Origin: Tomocerus qinae
Taxonomy: Eukaryota > Arthropoda > Collembola > Entomobryomorpha > Tomoceridae
DNA: 64,000 bases
Reading direction: 5' to 3'
Assembly (NCBI GenBank): GCA_020055645.1
Contig: CM034546.1
Location: 72,106,001-72,170,000 of the forward strand
Position 1 is the stretch's first letter, and each line of letters starts with the position of its first letter. The notes under the pieces are model-generated. The model worked only from the letters and a program-made list of their open reading frames with translations, was not told where the DNA came from and searched no databases. Positions 1 to 12,290 of this stretch are shown here, piece after piece. The position numbers were made by a program, and so were the translations under genes.

Positions 1-2550
1 GGATTTCCTCTGTGAAACAGATGCACAGATGTATTTGGGGCTCTGTCACAACATGCTTCGTTGGTGCTCGTTTCCTTGACAGTTTCACAGCCGACAGCAA
101 TAAAGGCCACTGATTCACAAATAAACTTATACGTTAAATTAATTGATTTGGACTTATTATATAAATCATGACTCATGCGCATTGAATAATTTTGTATGAG
201 GGTATGTTTGTGTGTAGTCATAAGCAGGCACGTATTCACTGGCCAAGTAGGGACGCCGGGCACAGAAACTATTGGCAAAATCTTGGCAGAATTTTTGCGA
301 TTTTTCGCTTTTTAGGGAAAGAGCTTCTCGTTTTCTCATATTTAGGGGGTACTGCGCTCCCCCTCCCTCTTACTCCTGGATACGTGCGGGATACGAGAGA
401 GTTTTGGCTGCGCTCCTGACATTGATATGACTACGAAGAGTTTAGTATAGTTACTAAACCTCCGTACCATTATTGAATTTCAAAAGGTATATAAGCATCA
501 CAATTTGGCTTAATTAATGTTTTCAATGGGGCTACATTATTGAAAACATTAATTTGAAAAGATGATAAATGCAACCCAGTTTAGAGCTTATTTTTGTGAG
601 TATGCTTCCACATGTTAGCGACTAAGTAACATAATATACACTGAATTAAAATATCCATAATTAATAATTATGCAATATTTCATAAATGCATGCATTCAGT
701 GTCAGCTTTAGGATTTGCGAAGCTCAAGGCCCTGGGTAAAGTGTCCGAGCAAGGCTCTATAATAATAACTTATAGATATACAATTTAAATATAGTAAGGA
801 AAGATTGTGATCCGTTACCAGCCTGCTAATCGTTTAATATGTTTTGATGTAATGATAAAAAGGCTAATTTTAGTGTCAAAGTAAAATGTCTAATTCCAAA
901 ATAAGAAGTAGATAAGCATATGGAGCTAAGAACGTCATCGTTGATTTGGTTGAAAATTCAAACAACTAATTTTTGGCTAATCAGCCAATTCAGGTTTTAA
1001 TTTCTGGCTATTCACAATCATTTTTAGCCAGTTAAAATAAAACTCGGAAAAGAGTGTGAAACATGCATTGAGGTTCAAAGATTTTTTTAAATGGTATAAA
1101 TCTTTTTTTGCTGTTTCGATTTTTTCGACAAAACTATCATCATATTAATGCAAATCTATGGAATAGCTTTCCGTCCTTAACCAAGTTTGCGATAAAAGCT
1201 TAGCGTGAAAATTTTTTATGATTTTTTGAATGTTATTGAAAACAAGGTATTTTTTCAAAAGAAGACCCAAAATTCTGTTAAAGAGCATGTAAATTTCTTT
1301 CCTATTTAAAAACAACCACTACAGACAAGTTGATATATCTTTTTTGTCAAAGCTCTGTGCGAAGCTCCCAAAGCGCGAGGCCATGGGCAACTGCACAGTC
1401 AGCCTAGTGATAAAACCGCCTCTATATGCATTCTATGTTGCATATTAGGATTATTCAAAACAATTAATTTGATTGAACAGTTTTATTTTTTAAGAAATTC
1501 CGGATGGCACTAATACATCTATGTATCTACGTTTTGTTTCAAAGCAGCTAATATTGTAATCGTGTAACTTTTGATAATTCGACGATTCTTTTGACTTTCG
1601 TCGATTTAAATGAATTTCGGGACAGTGTTAAATCGCTAAAAATTTATATTTCAACGTTATTCTAGCACTTCAGCTGACTGCCATATTATATTGAAATTAA
1701 TTAGCCAATGCTACATTAATGAACATTGGTTATATCAAAAAATATAGTAGGTACTCGGCTAATTTCATTTGTTATGTAATCAATTTCTTAAACAACAGTT
1801 TCAAGAATGTTTTCGGAAAAAATAATTGAATAATTATAATATGGTTAAAAGGCTTTCCAGATTTAAGCAATTGGTATTTTCATTGCATGTTTAAATATAA
1901 ATATCGCAATTTTAGGACTCACGGCTATGATAAATCCAAATTCCAAAGCATTGAGTATAATAATATAATATCAGTAACCCGTGCCTAACCCGTGAGTGAC
2001 TGTAACGGTACATTATACCACACAATCCGCGCCGCGGTTACAACTATTTCCGGGCCCCGATTACCTGGTATTCCAAATATCTTCAAGAGAGATGATTCTT
2101 TCACAGAATACGAAGAAAAGGACGACATGTATTTATTGTACATTTTATGAAATCGAGATACTTTTTGTCCAGATATTATTTCAGGTTCTTCATATGTGGC
2201 CATGTAGAAAGCTTTAATAAAATCCAATACTCCAAAGGATTTCAATGTCTTTTCTAAATAAAGTAAATCACCCTTCGTAAATACGAACATAATACAGTGA
2301 AGCATTAAATTTTTAATATTTAAATTGTGTTTAATGATCACCTTTAATAGTTTATTAAGCTTGTAAATTTAGAAAATAACCTTTTAAGAATAAAAATTCA
2401 ACTAACTTGTAGTAGCATATAGATCTTTAAATATTTTGTGTGATGATTACCTTTCCTAGTTTTACGAATTTTTGATCTTATTTTTATGCACGAGATTATA
2501 ATAAGAAAGAACATAGCGACTTGAATAAAATACGCCGCACTGTTATCCAT
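1..2550 (-). CDS. Cytochrome P450 (CYP2-like), 5' part only; gene continues past left edge
   Basis: This is the 5' end of a microsomal P450 on the minus strand. Exon 1 (2451-2550) begins MDNSAAYFIQ and gives an N-terminal membrane anchor followed by a basic stretch (KIRSKIRKTRKG). Exon 2 (2065-2253) and partial exon 3 (1-109) follow, with phase-1 junctions and GT-AG borders identical in position to the two complete paralogues in this window. Exon 3 carries the conserved ETVKET..DRAP..VHLFHRGNP segment of the family. The usual proline-rich hinge (PPGP) is replaced by EKTLKSFGVLDF. Intron 2 (110-2064) is about 1.9 kb, against about 0.4 kb in the paralogues, and holds a MITE. The catalytic half lies outside the window, so intactness cannot be judged. 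Identity rests on alignment to the complete genes. Confidence 0.8.
226..387. repeat. MITE, 'CACGTATCC' family
   Basis: A short element with imperfect terminal inverted repeats GCACGTATtCA...CTGGATACGTGC. Its inner part is G/C-rich near the ends and T/A-rich in the middle. Related copies lie at 3167-3319, 40651-40823 and 53827-53998. It sits in intron 2 of the left-edge P450. No coding capacity. Confidence 0.65.
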
Positions 2551-2830
2551 TTTCGGGTTGAATGAGACACAATTTATCTCTATTGACACTAATAAATATT
2601 TTTAGATGTGACTGGTAGATTTAGCTTAATCTTATCTTATCAAATAATATTGGACTTTATACTACGGCAGAGGAAAGTAAAATGCTAGGTGAAGTTGGCA
2701 TTAACTTTAGTTATATACCTTTAGGGTGAAAGTACTAACGAGGGAGGTCTATTTTAATAATATCTAGGCAACTATTATAGTTAGTTATTAACTGAAACGA
2801 ATATCGTGTGAAAGTTATTTGTATGATGAC
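2551..2830 (-). promoter_or_regulatory. Conserved 5' flank of the left-edge P450
   Basis: Bases upstream of the P450 start match the flanks of the two complete paralogues. Shared blocks include the stretch around the tract AATGCT(a/c)GGTGAAGT and, further out, ACTGAAACGAATATCGTGTG near 2790-2812. Conservation among paralogues may reflect only common descent, so promoter function is inferred. No clear TATA box was found. Confidence 0.35.
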
Positions 2831-3166
2831 GACAATACGATTTGTACACACAGATGCACATTTTCTTTTCATCCGACGCTTTAGAATGCAGAATTAGAAT
2901 TTTTATTGCTGTTCTTAACTATGCTTTATATACAATGACTAGGCCACCAGAGAGAGCAGAAGTGCTATTAAATTTTGAAAGATTTACTTGTCTACATTTT
3001 GGTTGAATTTCAATATATGCGAAGATAAACCCACGTAGTTCATTTTTTTTGTAATATGCATTTTGCTTTTACAATCGCCCTACCAGAAATACATCCATAG
3101 ATACATAGATATTATAGGTAGGTAAATTGCTTTATCAAGTCTAATACAATTATAATATAATAACAG

Positions 3167-3319
3167 GCACGTATCTAGAAATTTGTTCAAGGGGGAAAGG
3201 AAGCAAAAATTATACCAAAAAAAATTTTGCAATTTTAGGCCATTTTTGAGAAAAACAATCTCTTTTCCTCAGATTTAGGGTGGGGGGCGCTCCCCCCCCG
3301 CCCCCTACTAAATACGTGC
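3167..3319. repeat. MITE, 'CACGTATCC' family
   Basis: Ends GCACGTATCTAG and AAATACGTGC form an imperfect inverted repeat, followed inward by a G-run and a C-run. Same family as 226-387 and the ELOVL intron copies. Non-coding. Confidence 0.65.
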
Positions 3320-3559
3320 TTGATATAGAATTCTCCATGCCTTTGTATAGTAGACAGGTTGTTATCTGTTTTTGAATTATAATTTCTCACTTATAATTTG
3401 TGAATTTGCTGGCCGCAGTCAGAAATGATTTTCTGATTGCGGCTTTGCGCAAAAGTGACGTGATTTCGTAAGGATTAATATAACTCCACAGCCAGAGAAC
3501 ATTTTAAAGTTTAAAAAATATTTCTGGGATACTTATCAACCCATTTCATGTTTAGTTTC

Positions 3560-4330
3560 GTTTACTATGAACACTGACCGCATAACACGGATTTGGCGGT
3601 GTATGTAATAAATACTTTTACATGCAAAAAAAACTATTTCACTACATGTTGACGAAGATAATATCCTTCTGAATATACAGGAAATATTAAATAATGCTTA
3701 TCAAGTATAAACACCATATTATAATGACTGCTGATATTTCAAAGACTGTGATGCCTTATTAAATAAATTCCCAATTCATGATTCACCACTCTATCATTGG
3801 AATGCATAATGCATTGTGGTAGGTTAGGTTGAGCCACTGAATTGCACTGATCCATGTTATGCATTTCTATGTTATTATGTATACTAAGTGGGAAAAAGAG
3901 AGAATGTGAGTGGGGAATAACTAAGAAATGTAAAGACCGTAATAATACCGCCCGGTTAAGAAATACGATGCGTAACCATAAATAATTATGTTTTATACAA
4001 AATAATATAGCAATCAAAGTTGTGAATCCTACAATAATTAATCCTGCATAATGCGTATATACTTACGTACCTAGATAACTAATTAATTCTCCAAGATATA
4101 ATTTACTCTTCGGCATTAGCAACAGTTCCCCCAGGGAAATCACATAATTCGCAAACAATTCCCATGTCACACACACTCCAGTAATAAGTAGGCTCTATAG
4201 CTTATTACATAGATGTTAACTAGGATACCAAGTTCTGCGAGGTCTACATTATAATTTTGATATGACATCTTCCATATCATATTTTGCTACAACACAAGTA
4301 AATGCATAATGGCTTGATAGCTTTCTAAAT
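3560..4330. repeat. Block X, copy 1 (P450 upstream module)
   Basis: About 0.8 kb that recurs at 25370-26170, 35770-36760 and 49890-50760. Landmarks are 'gaacactgaccgcataac', a TTAGGTTGAGCCACT core in copies 1 and 2, and 'ttattatgtatactaagt'. In three cases it lies upstream of a P450 gene; in two it begins an ELOVL duplication unit. No open frame is conserved between copies, so it is non-coding. Confidence 0.7.
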
Positions 4331-4430
4331 TTTAATTCAGTATGCCAACAACCTATTAGTTTGAAATTGTATTGAGTTTTAGGTTGAAATAAGACAGGTT
4401 ACAGAGAAAAGTGAGGACAATTGTGAGGAG

Positions 4431-4630
4431 CAGGGTCGCAGTTAGAACAAATTTCGGGAAGGGGGGTCAACAAATTTGAATATATACAATTGAGGAGCTT
4501 CAGGACCAACAACAGTGAAAATTTTCGCGCCAAGCGAAAAAACTTTTTGGGTTTTAAGGCAAAAATTCTTTACTTTTCTTCGATTTCGGGTGGGGCGGAG
4601 TAAAAGGGACATAAAAGGAGTTTTGTCCTT
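4431..4630. repeat. Degenerate hAT-like MITE ('CAGGGCCGCAG' family)
   Basis: It starts CAGGGTCGCAGTTAG and carries the family core (aatttcgggaagggggg...cttcgatttcgggtgggg), like the better preserved copy at 30034-30215. The right end is worn and no target duplication is evident. The minus-strand frame through it is a by-product of the repeat, not a gene. Confidence 0.5.
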
Positions 4631-5286
4631 TGACATCTCATAGAGGTCAACAATTGCAGAAATCCATCACTATGTACATTAACCTTAAATTAATGAACGG
4701 CTTTAATTTTAATCCATTTGAATTTCGATAAAAACATTTCTGACGAAAATGAAAATGAAAAACTGCATATTTTAAAATTTATTTCCTACTTTTGAATGGG
4801 AAGAAATACGAAATTTTTGCAAATTTAAAAAATTTTCCGAGATACGGTAATGATCGACATCTGGTCCAAGTTGCATCCAAATCAGTTCAGTAGTTTCGGA
4901 ACCAGTTCATATTAAAAATGATTCATATGAACTGGCTTTGAAATTATTTAGTAAATGTTACATTAATGGATGTGCCAAAAATAAATTTAGTAGCCCGCTA
5001 ATTTTATTTGGCATGCCATCAATTTCTTAAACAACAGTTTCAAAGGTTTTTTAATTAGATAGTTGTATGGATTAAAATACTTTCCAGATTCTAGTATACG
5101 ATAATTTCATATTTCATTACCTGGTTGAATATAAATATCGCAATTAATGGACTCACGGCTATAATAAATTCAAATTCCAAAGCATTGAGAATAATATATC
5201 AAAAGTATAAGTCGCCCATAATATGCCGTGACTGTGACGGTACATTATACCACCCACGGTTACAACCATTTCCGGGCCCCGATTAC

Positions 5287-5774
5287 CTGGTATTCCTAAT
5301 ATCTTCAAGAGAGATGATTCTTTCACAGAATACGAAGAAAAGGACGACATGTATTTCTTGTACATTTTATAAAATCGAGATACTTTATGCCCACATATTA
5401 TTTCATGTTCTTCATATGTGGCCATGTAGAAAGCTTTAACAAAATCCAATGCTCCAAAGGATTTCCATGTCCTTTCTAAATAAAGTGTAAACCACCCTTC
5501 GCAAATATAAACGTAATATAGTGAAATATTAAGCTTTTAATATTTAAATTGTGTTTAATGATCACCTTTGCTAGTACATTATGCTGACAAATTAAGAAAA
5601 TCACCTTTTACGAATAAAAATACAACTAACATGTAGTAGATTATTATAAATTTTTAAATATTTTGTGTGGTGGTTACCTTTCCTAGTTGTATCAATTTTT
5701 GATCTAGTTCTCCATAGAATTAAAACAAAAAGTACTATAGCAATTTGAATAAGTGAAATTGTACTATTATCCAT
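5287..5774 (-). CDS. Orphan P450 exons 1-2 (remnant or alternative first exons)
   Basis: Exon 1 (5678-5774; MDNSTISLIQIAIVLFVLIL, a membrane anchor) and exon 2 (5287-5475, 189 nt) are homologous to the first two exons of the other P450 genes. Both are open and keep the donor and acceptor sites. Exon 2 ends in phase 1 (CCA G), which would splice in frame to exon 3 at 109. No third exon follows before the next copy of exon 1 at 2550. They may be leftovers of an unequal crossover, or an alternative promoter and first-exon set for the left-edge P450. Exon 1 is one codon shorter than in the paralogues. The sequence alone does not decide between these readings. Confidence 0.65.
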
Positions 5775-7383
5775 TGAAGAGAAAAAGAGTGTAACTTGAT
5801 AGCAACAAATATTATCAAAGTATTGTTTAGAAGCTATAGCCTATTTGATCGTCAAAGAATAGCTGACTGAATGTTTGCAATTCTGCACACATTGAAAATG
5901 ATCAAGGAAATCGTAGTAAAATAAAAAATGTTGGTTGCAAACAAGGTTGGTCAATATACAAGGCCCTTGTATGCATCGCTGTGCAGTCAATATCAATCAA
6001 GTTTACCAATTGCAACGAATGTAGACTTGTAGTGTGAAAAAATTTTTCTATATAATAATAATATGAGTATCTGAAACCATTGTATTTCATAATCGAGCTT
6101 TTAAAACTTTTACCATACAGCTGCCTCTTATTGTCAGAACCTCTGAAATCAATTTTTATAAAGATTACTGCAATAGAAGTTGTTTAGTGATTTACTTTAA
6201 TAATAGCTAATGACGAAAGGATGTTAAAGAATAAAAGCAGAAAAAATGTCATAAATATTAAATGTTTAAAGAATGTAGAATTTGTTCTTGGTCTACTACG
6301 GCCATAATAACTCAATCTCAATAATAATTTTTACTCCCCCGTCCTCAGGACGAGCTTATTTTTAGTTTCCGATTATGTCGAAATCAAGGCAGTTTATTAT
6401 TCATTATAGCGTAAAACTGGTTTATGATTATTATGAGATTCATGCCATACTATATGTATGATGTTCTCATCTAGTGTACTTGTATGTTTTTTATCAATTA
6501 CATCAAATGTTGACTTCAGAGGCAATTAAGGTTTCTATTAGTATCTGATTTCTCTTACCGATACGTTTAGTGATTTATATTTATGTTGTTCTAGAGAGTT
6601 GCAAGGGCTGACCGCTAACCCGTAACTACTCGGCACGTAATTCCACGCTGGTGAATGTTTAGGCTACCATACCAAAATTTTTCAGTCCCCCACCAATCAT
6701 AGAAAAAAATTCTCAAAAAGGCCCTCTATGTCTGTTGCTCTCCATATTCCTAATATAACCATTGATGCAGAATTATTTAATGAGTTGTCTACCTTGTAAT
6801 ATTTTTACCCCCAACGTATTTGATTCTCATATATAATATATCTTATTTAAAAAGGTAGTTAGCTATGGTGAACCATGAGACAGTGGGAAATGATATTTGA
6901 TAAAGGAAACGCATAAATCAGCCAAATTGTTTTCCCTATATTTAAAGTCAAAACATCCCCAGACGTAAATCCCAATCCCTCTGATTACCTTTTCAAAACG
7001 AGTGTTTTCAATTACTTGCTTGCTAAATCCTGCATAATAATAATATTATGGTTAATTTCTTGCTCAGTTTTCCCGCACGGCACAATGTGCCTGTGCAACT
7101 GGCTAAATTCCAGATTCCCCATTAACTTACTTTATTACAAAAGCACGCTACAAGCACTACACAAGCTAAATGCAGTCTTGTAATTTGTAATATACCTACA
7201 AATATCTTAACACAATTGAAATCAACTGTTAAAGCCAAGAGGGTACTTTTGAATGTGACATGGGCTAAAAACTTGTTGTACACAGGTAACTTATTTCATA
7301 CGAGGAAGAAAAGCATGCTCTTATGACCACTTGCTTGAACGAAGTGCGAAGTGTCCAGGAAATGTTGGAAGCACAAGTCCAGA
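5775..7383. other. No gene seen
   Basis: AT-rich sequence without a credible exon. The segment 6850-7260 matches 26975-27390 in the next P450 spacer (landmark 'ggtgaaccatgagaca' against 'gatgaaccatgagaca'), so it belongs to the ancestral P450 repeat unit. Confidence 0.6.
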
Positions 7384-8367
7384 CTATTATTGTCCCAAGC
7401 TAACTATTTTTCCTTTCAATTGGAAGAACAATGAATCATATGGTACTACACAAAAGGCTTGCTTCGACCAGAACTCGAAGCCGAGAACTGTATTATGAGA
7501 CTACCACACTGCGGGTACGATTTCATACCCCAAGCCCACTACTATTTGCCGACTGATAAATAGTATGTACTTAAAATATTGAGCTGAATGCAAATGATGT
7601 AATGACTGAATAGCCAAATGTGATGACTGTATACTGTACTCGTAAATTTTGGAATTTACTCGTAAATTTTTGAATTTACTCGTAAATTTTTGAATTAATC
7701 GTAAATTTTGGAATTTAATCTTAAATTTTTGAATTTAGTCGTAAATTTTTGAATTTAGTCTTAAATTTTTGAATTTAGTCGTAAATTTTTGAATTTAGTC
7801 GTAAATTTTTGAATTTAGTCGTAAATTTTTGAATTTAGTCGTAAATTTTTGAATTTAGTCGTAAATTTTTGAATTTACTCGTAATTATCAAATTTACCAG
7901 TAAATTATCGAAATTACCAGTAAATTATCGAATTTACAAGTAAATTATCGAATTTACAAGTAAATTATCGAAATTACCAGTAAATTATCGAATTTACAAG
8001 TAAATTATCGAATTTACAAGTAAATTATCGAATTTACAAGTAAATTATCGAATTTACCAGTAAATTATCGAATTTACAAGTAAATTATCGAATTTTACGA
8101 GTTTTACGTCAGATCGCGAAACATATGGTCATTGAGCTCAATCTGTAATCAAGTAAGTAGCATTCATCGGTCGGCAAATCGTAACGTGCTTCGGATATGA
8201 AATCGTACCCGCAGAGTTGTAGTGTAGTTGGACCTCACACGTTGTTTTTATCGGCTTCGAGTTCTGGTCGAAGCAAGCCTTTTGTGTAGTACCATATGAT
8301 TCATTGTTCTTCCAATTGAAAGGAAAAATAGTTAGCTTGGGACCATAATACAATGAGTGTCGAGGTA
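7384..8367. mobile_element. Foldback element with minisatellite core
   Basis: Two inverted arms of roughly 200 bp (about 7384-7565 and 8155-8367) flank a 20-bp minisatellite. Matching arm segments include 'tttcaattggaagaacaatg' on the left and its reverse complement on the right, 'gaatcatatggtactacac', and 'gcgggtacgatttcata'. The architecture, long inverted arms plus internal tandem repeats and no transposase, is that of foldback transposons such as Drosophila FB. Arms are about 80-85% alike by eye, and outer ends and target duplications are not cleanly defined. Confidence 0.7.
7638..8097. repeat. 20-bp minisatellite, two subfamilies
   Basis: About 23 units of 20 bp with the consensus GAATTTAnnnGTAAATTnnn. 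The first half is homogeneous for GTAAATTTTTGAATTTAGTC. The second half is homogeneous for GTAAATTATCGAATTTACAA. The switch is abrupt near 7880-7890, which suggests that each half was homogenised separately. There are no unique spacers, so this is not a CRISPR array. Confidence 0.9.
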
Positions 8368-8631
8368 CCGGCGTTGACTTCAATTTTCTCTTTTAAAATG
8401 TATTTATATTACAGTCTTTAATGAGTTTCTTTGGATTGAAATGTAAATGTAAAGTGATAAATGGAAAAGACAAGACTTTTATAATGTACTAGTCACCTAT
8501 TACAGATTGTGGTAGCATTAATCCTTATTTCATTGTGTAGTTATTGCAATGCTGTAAATAACATTACACTATTGCTGTACTACGGATTTTAGGCATTATA
8601 CTACAACAAGTCTAGGATTATAAATAGAGAT

Positions 8632-10640
8632 GAAACAACTCATTTCGTTGGTTTAGAAGGAGGGGGCATGCGCATTTTGCTTTCGTGCTTTCAAGGAACG
8701 TGCATATATTACGTTTACAGTTGATGGGAGCAGGCGATGTCCAAAAGAGTTACAGCTAGCACTTGCGCTATACTTTGGAGAGGGGGTTTTAGGTTACGTA
8801 ATATATGCAGGTTTCCTATGCTCTCCTACCAAGACATAGATAGTCAGGTATTAGTGCGATTATATTATAGAAGATACTAGCAAAATTTACTGGAATATTG
8901 TATTACTAGTGAACCCAGGTAAGGGGCAAATCTAGCACTCAAGAGAAATTCACCAGGCCACCCAACGCAGTAATAAAAACAATTTCGAAAACATCCCATT
9001 AGGTTGTTATGTTAACTTTGTAAATGCAAAGTACATTTAAATTAATACTATTAACTGTAGATCGTAGCATCAAATACAGGGAACAATGAAAGACTATTTT
9101 CGAAAAAACTCCCACAAAGTTACCAAAAAGCTTCCTTGTAAAATCGAAATAATAAGATTCCCTCTAGGATTTTGGAAAAACGTACAAACCCCATGAGTCA
9201 ACTTACGAATAAATATTTTTAAAGAATAAATAGTGGCTCCCAGTACTGTTATTTAATTCTACAAAAGGATATCCCAACTGACACAAAAATAATTAAGAGG
9301 GTTGTAAAAAGTCAACCCAGCTCCATTAAAAAATGTTGAATAAGTTTTTCGATATTATAGCAGAACCACTTTGGATTAGAAGTTTTGAAATGCTATTTAA
9401 TACGCACATTACGATCATTACGAAATGTTCCCTTTCGCTAATCATTTCCATTCGATCCCCAGCCCCACTCACCATTCAACCTTCTTATGTAAATTTCTAT
9501 TTTTATTTAGACGTCATAATAATAATATGAAACGTGAAACGACTCATTTCGTTGGTTTAGAGGAATTGGGCTTGCGCATTTTGCTTTTTTGCTTTTAAGG
9601 AGCCCACATATATTACGTGTGCAGTTGATGGGAGGAGGAGATACCCAAAAGTGTTGCAGTCAGCACTTGCGTTACACATCGGGGGGTGGGGGGAGGATTT
9701 GCGTTACGTAATATATGCAGGTTCCCTAGATTCTCCCTACCACACGTACATACATATATATATATAGACAGGCAAATTTATTGAAGTCTGCGATTATATA
9801 CTATACTAGTGAACCCAGCTTTAATGGGCAAATCTAGCACTCAAGAGAAATTCAGCAGGCCACCCATCACAGTAATAATAAAAACAATTTCGAAAGCATC
9901 CCATTAGGCTATTATGTTACCTTTGTAAATAAAAAATATATTTAAATTAATACACTTTTATTTTCTACAGTGGTTGGTAAAATTAGCTGCAGCCCCAACT
10001 TCCTGATAAATTTCCTACACCAAAATAATAACTGTAGATCGAAGCATCAAATACAGGGAACAATGAAAGACAAATATTTTTAAAGAATAAATAGTGGCTC
10101 CCAGTACTGTTATTTAATTCTACAAAACGATGTCCCAACTGGCACAAAAAAATCGAAAGGGTTGTAAAAAGTAAACCCAGTTCTACTAAAAATGTTGAAT
10201 AAGTTTGTCGATACAGCAGAACCAATTTGGATTAGAAGTTTGGAAATAATTTATTTAACACGCATATTACGATCATTACGAAATGTTAGCTTTAGCTAAT
10301 CATTTCCATTCGATCCCCACTCACCATTCAACCTTCTCATGTAAATTTCTATTATTATTTTGATGTTATAATAATAATATGAAACGACTCATTTCGTTGG
10401 TTTAGAGGAATTGGGCTTGCGCATTTTGCATTTTTGCTTTTAAGGAGCCTGCATATATTACGTGTGCAGTTGATGGGAGAAGGAGATATAGTGTTGCAGT
10501 CAGCACTTGCCTTACACATGGGGGAGGAGGTTTTGCGTTACGTAATAAATGCAGGTTCCCTAGGTTCTCCCTACCACACGTACATACATATATATATATA
10601 TAGACAGGTAAATTTATTGCTTTATCAAGTCTGCGATTAT
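8632..10640. repeat. Tandem array, about 0.85-0.9 kb unit, 2.3 copies
   Basis: Units start at 8632, 9536 and 10381 with GAAACgACTCATTTCGTTGG. They contain 'ttgcgttacgtaatatatgc', 'aatctagcactcaagagaaa' and 'agaaccaatttggattagaa'. The third copy stops near 10640, where ordinary P450 3' flank resumes. A related fragment lies in the last intron of the second complete P450 (29500-30300). No conserved reading frame; probably an amplified non-autonomous element. Confidence 0.8.
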
Positions 10641-10659
10641 ATATAGAGATATATATACA

Positions 10660-11998
10660 GATAGTTAATAACCAGAACAGACTGAACACCAGGCGCGCCA
10701 ACTTTCTACTAGTTGGTTCTATATCTGAATCTGCAGTAAACGTCATCGACCTCATCGAATTAAAAGTAGACTAATAATCAGTATGTAATTCTTGGATTTC
10801 GTTTGACCATTTTTATTATAGTTGAGATATTTGTCTGAGTCTATTTATTATAATATATTTAGATATTTGCTTGGCTAAGAAATATAACATGCACAAGCAA
10901 GCATAATCATATTTAGCACCATGACCATTCATTTCATCCATTCCTTTTATTTTATCCCAATAATAAATTATTTAATTCCTATTTTCGCCACCAGTGTAAA
11001 AATTTTTCTAAATGTTTCTATAATTGTTGTAATTGTGATAGTTGTACATATTCTCCGGCCTAAAGCTTAAAACGACCTATTAATCTAGGTGGTAGAATGT
11101 TGGCGGTTATGATCTTGTGAGTTAGACATGTAGAATTGTAAAAAATGGGATTTTTTACTTTATGGGCTTTATATTGTAAAAGATTTTTATTATAATTATA
11201 CTATTTTATAGCTCGGCATTGGTAAAGTTTCATAAAATCACTTGGTTCATTATGTTTTCGCCGGCTTTAAATAATTTTAAGGATTACGTTGCAAACAAAG
11301 AAAAAACACGTACAACAAGAAATCTCACTTAATTATCATTTATTTTTTATTAACCATCACAGTTTTGCATTCATTCTTTCAAAACCAGTGTCAACAATCA
11401 AGTTTTATCATTTCCCCTCGGGTGATGGTTATTACACTGTCAAATATTAAATTAGTTCTAAGTATATGTATTGCTAATAGAAAATGACGTGAGAGAGAAC
11501 ATTATAAATTATGTTAATAGAAGAAAGGTTATGTAAATGTCATTAGTTAGTCATATTATATCAGACTATAAATTAAAATTAGGACTGTTTCGCTGGATCA
11601 GTAGTATTTTAGGAACATAATTTTTAAATACACTAATACTGGTAGTAGTAGAAGTCAAGAAATTGTTCTTTATATCAAAGAGTTGTCAGTATTTTCATTT
11701 ACTATCAGGTCAATGAGACTTTTTCCTTTCCCATTTTCTGGACAGTTTGTTTTATATCGAGTAACGTCTGAGTGTTAAATTTTGTTTCTTGCTCTCGGCA
11801 TTTACATTATACATACAGAGCTTTTTTAAACTCATCGCACAGAAAACAAAATATTTACATCCAACCAACATAACTGTTTTAAAATTGTTAATAATTTACA
11901 GTTGAGTAATTTTTGATAACCACAATGTACATTTCAGTAAGTGCTTTTGCTGTGTATTTGGTTCTCATTTCTCATTGGTATTCTCTTAACACATACTG
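10660..11998. other. P450 3' flank, no gene
   Basis: This matches 27450-28880 downstream of the sister P450 (landmark 'gttaataaccagaacagac', later 'ttattacactgtcaaatatt'). It marks the downstream half of the tandemly duplicated P450 unit. I see no exon here. Confidence 0.65.
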
Positions 11999-12166
11999 GT
12001 TGAACTAAGTCAGTGGTTGCACCTTTTAAAAATCGCACCATGAAATACACAGGGCATGAAAGCACCCTATGAAGAACCCGAATTAGGTTAGGTCCCGAAA
12101 GGGACCTAACCTAATTAAAACAATAACATTGATAGGTATTTGTGCAACCACTGCCTTACTTCAACA
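11999..12166. repeat. Small MITE with nested perfect hairpin
   Basis: The termini (GAACTAAGTCAGTGGTTGCAC and the reverse complement of GTGCAACCACTGCCTTACTTC) are inverted repeats. In the sister locus (about 28887-28900) the flanks 'taacacata' and 'ctactcata' are adjacent, so this is an insertion after the P450 duplication. A perfect 16-bp hairpin AATTAGGTTAGGTCCC-GAAA-GGGACCTAACCTAATT sits inside at 12081-12116. The TTAGGTTAGG in its arm equals two arthropod telomere repeat units. Confidence 0.7.
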
Positions 12167-12290
12167 CACCTACTCATAATTATCCTAAAACATTGGGGTA
12201 TAGTATATTGACCAACTGAGAAAACTAAAAAAAGAATCCATCGAAATATCAATTGATAATGGATTTTTTAAAATAAATTGATTCGTGATT

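Noticed and set aside
4442-4636. Minus-strand frame of 64 codons with a recurring RPTRNRRKVKNF-like text
   Set aside because: The same text appears wherever the CAGGG MITE occurs; it is the repeat read as protein.
5159-5449. Long minus frame reading through P450 exon 2 into the intron
   Set aside because: Only 5287-5475 is exon; the reading past the donor site is intronic.
7638-8097. Regular 20-bp repeats resembling a CRISPR array
   Set aside because: Units are contiguous without unique spacers and the context is a eukaryotic genome; it is a minisatellite.
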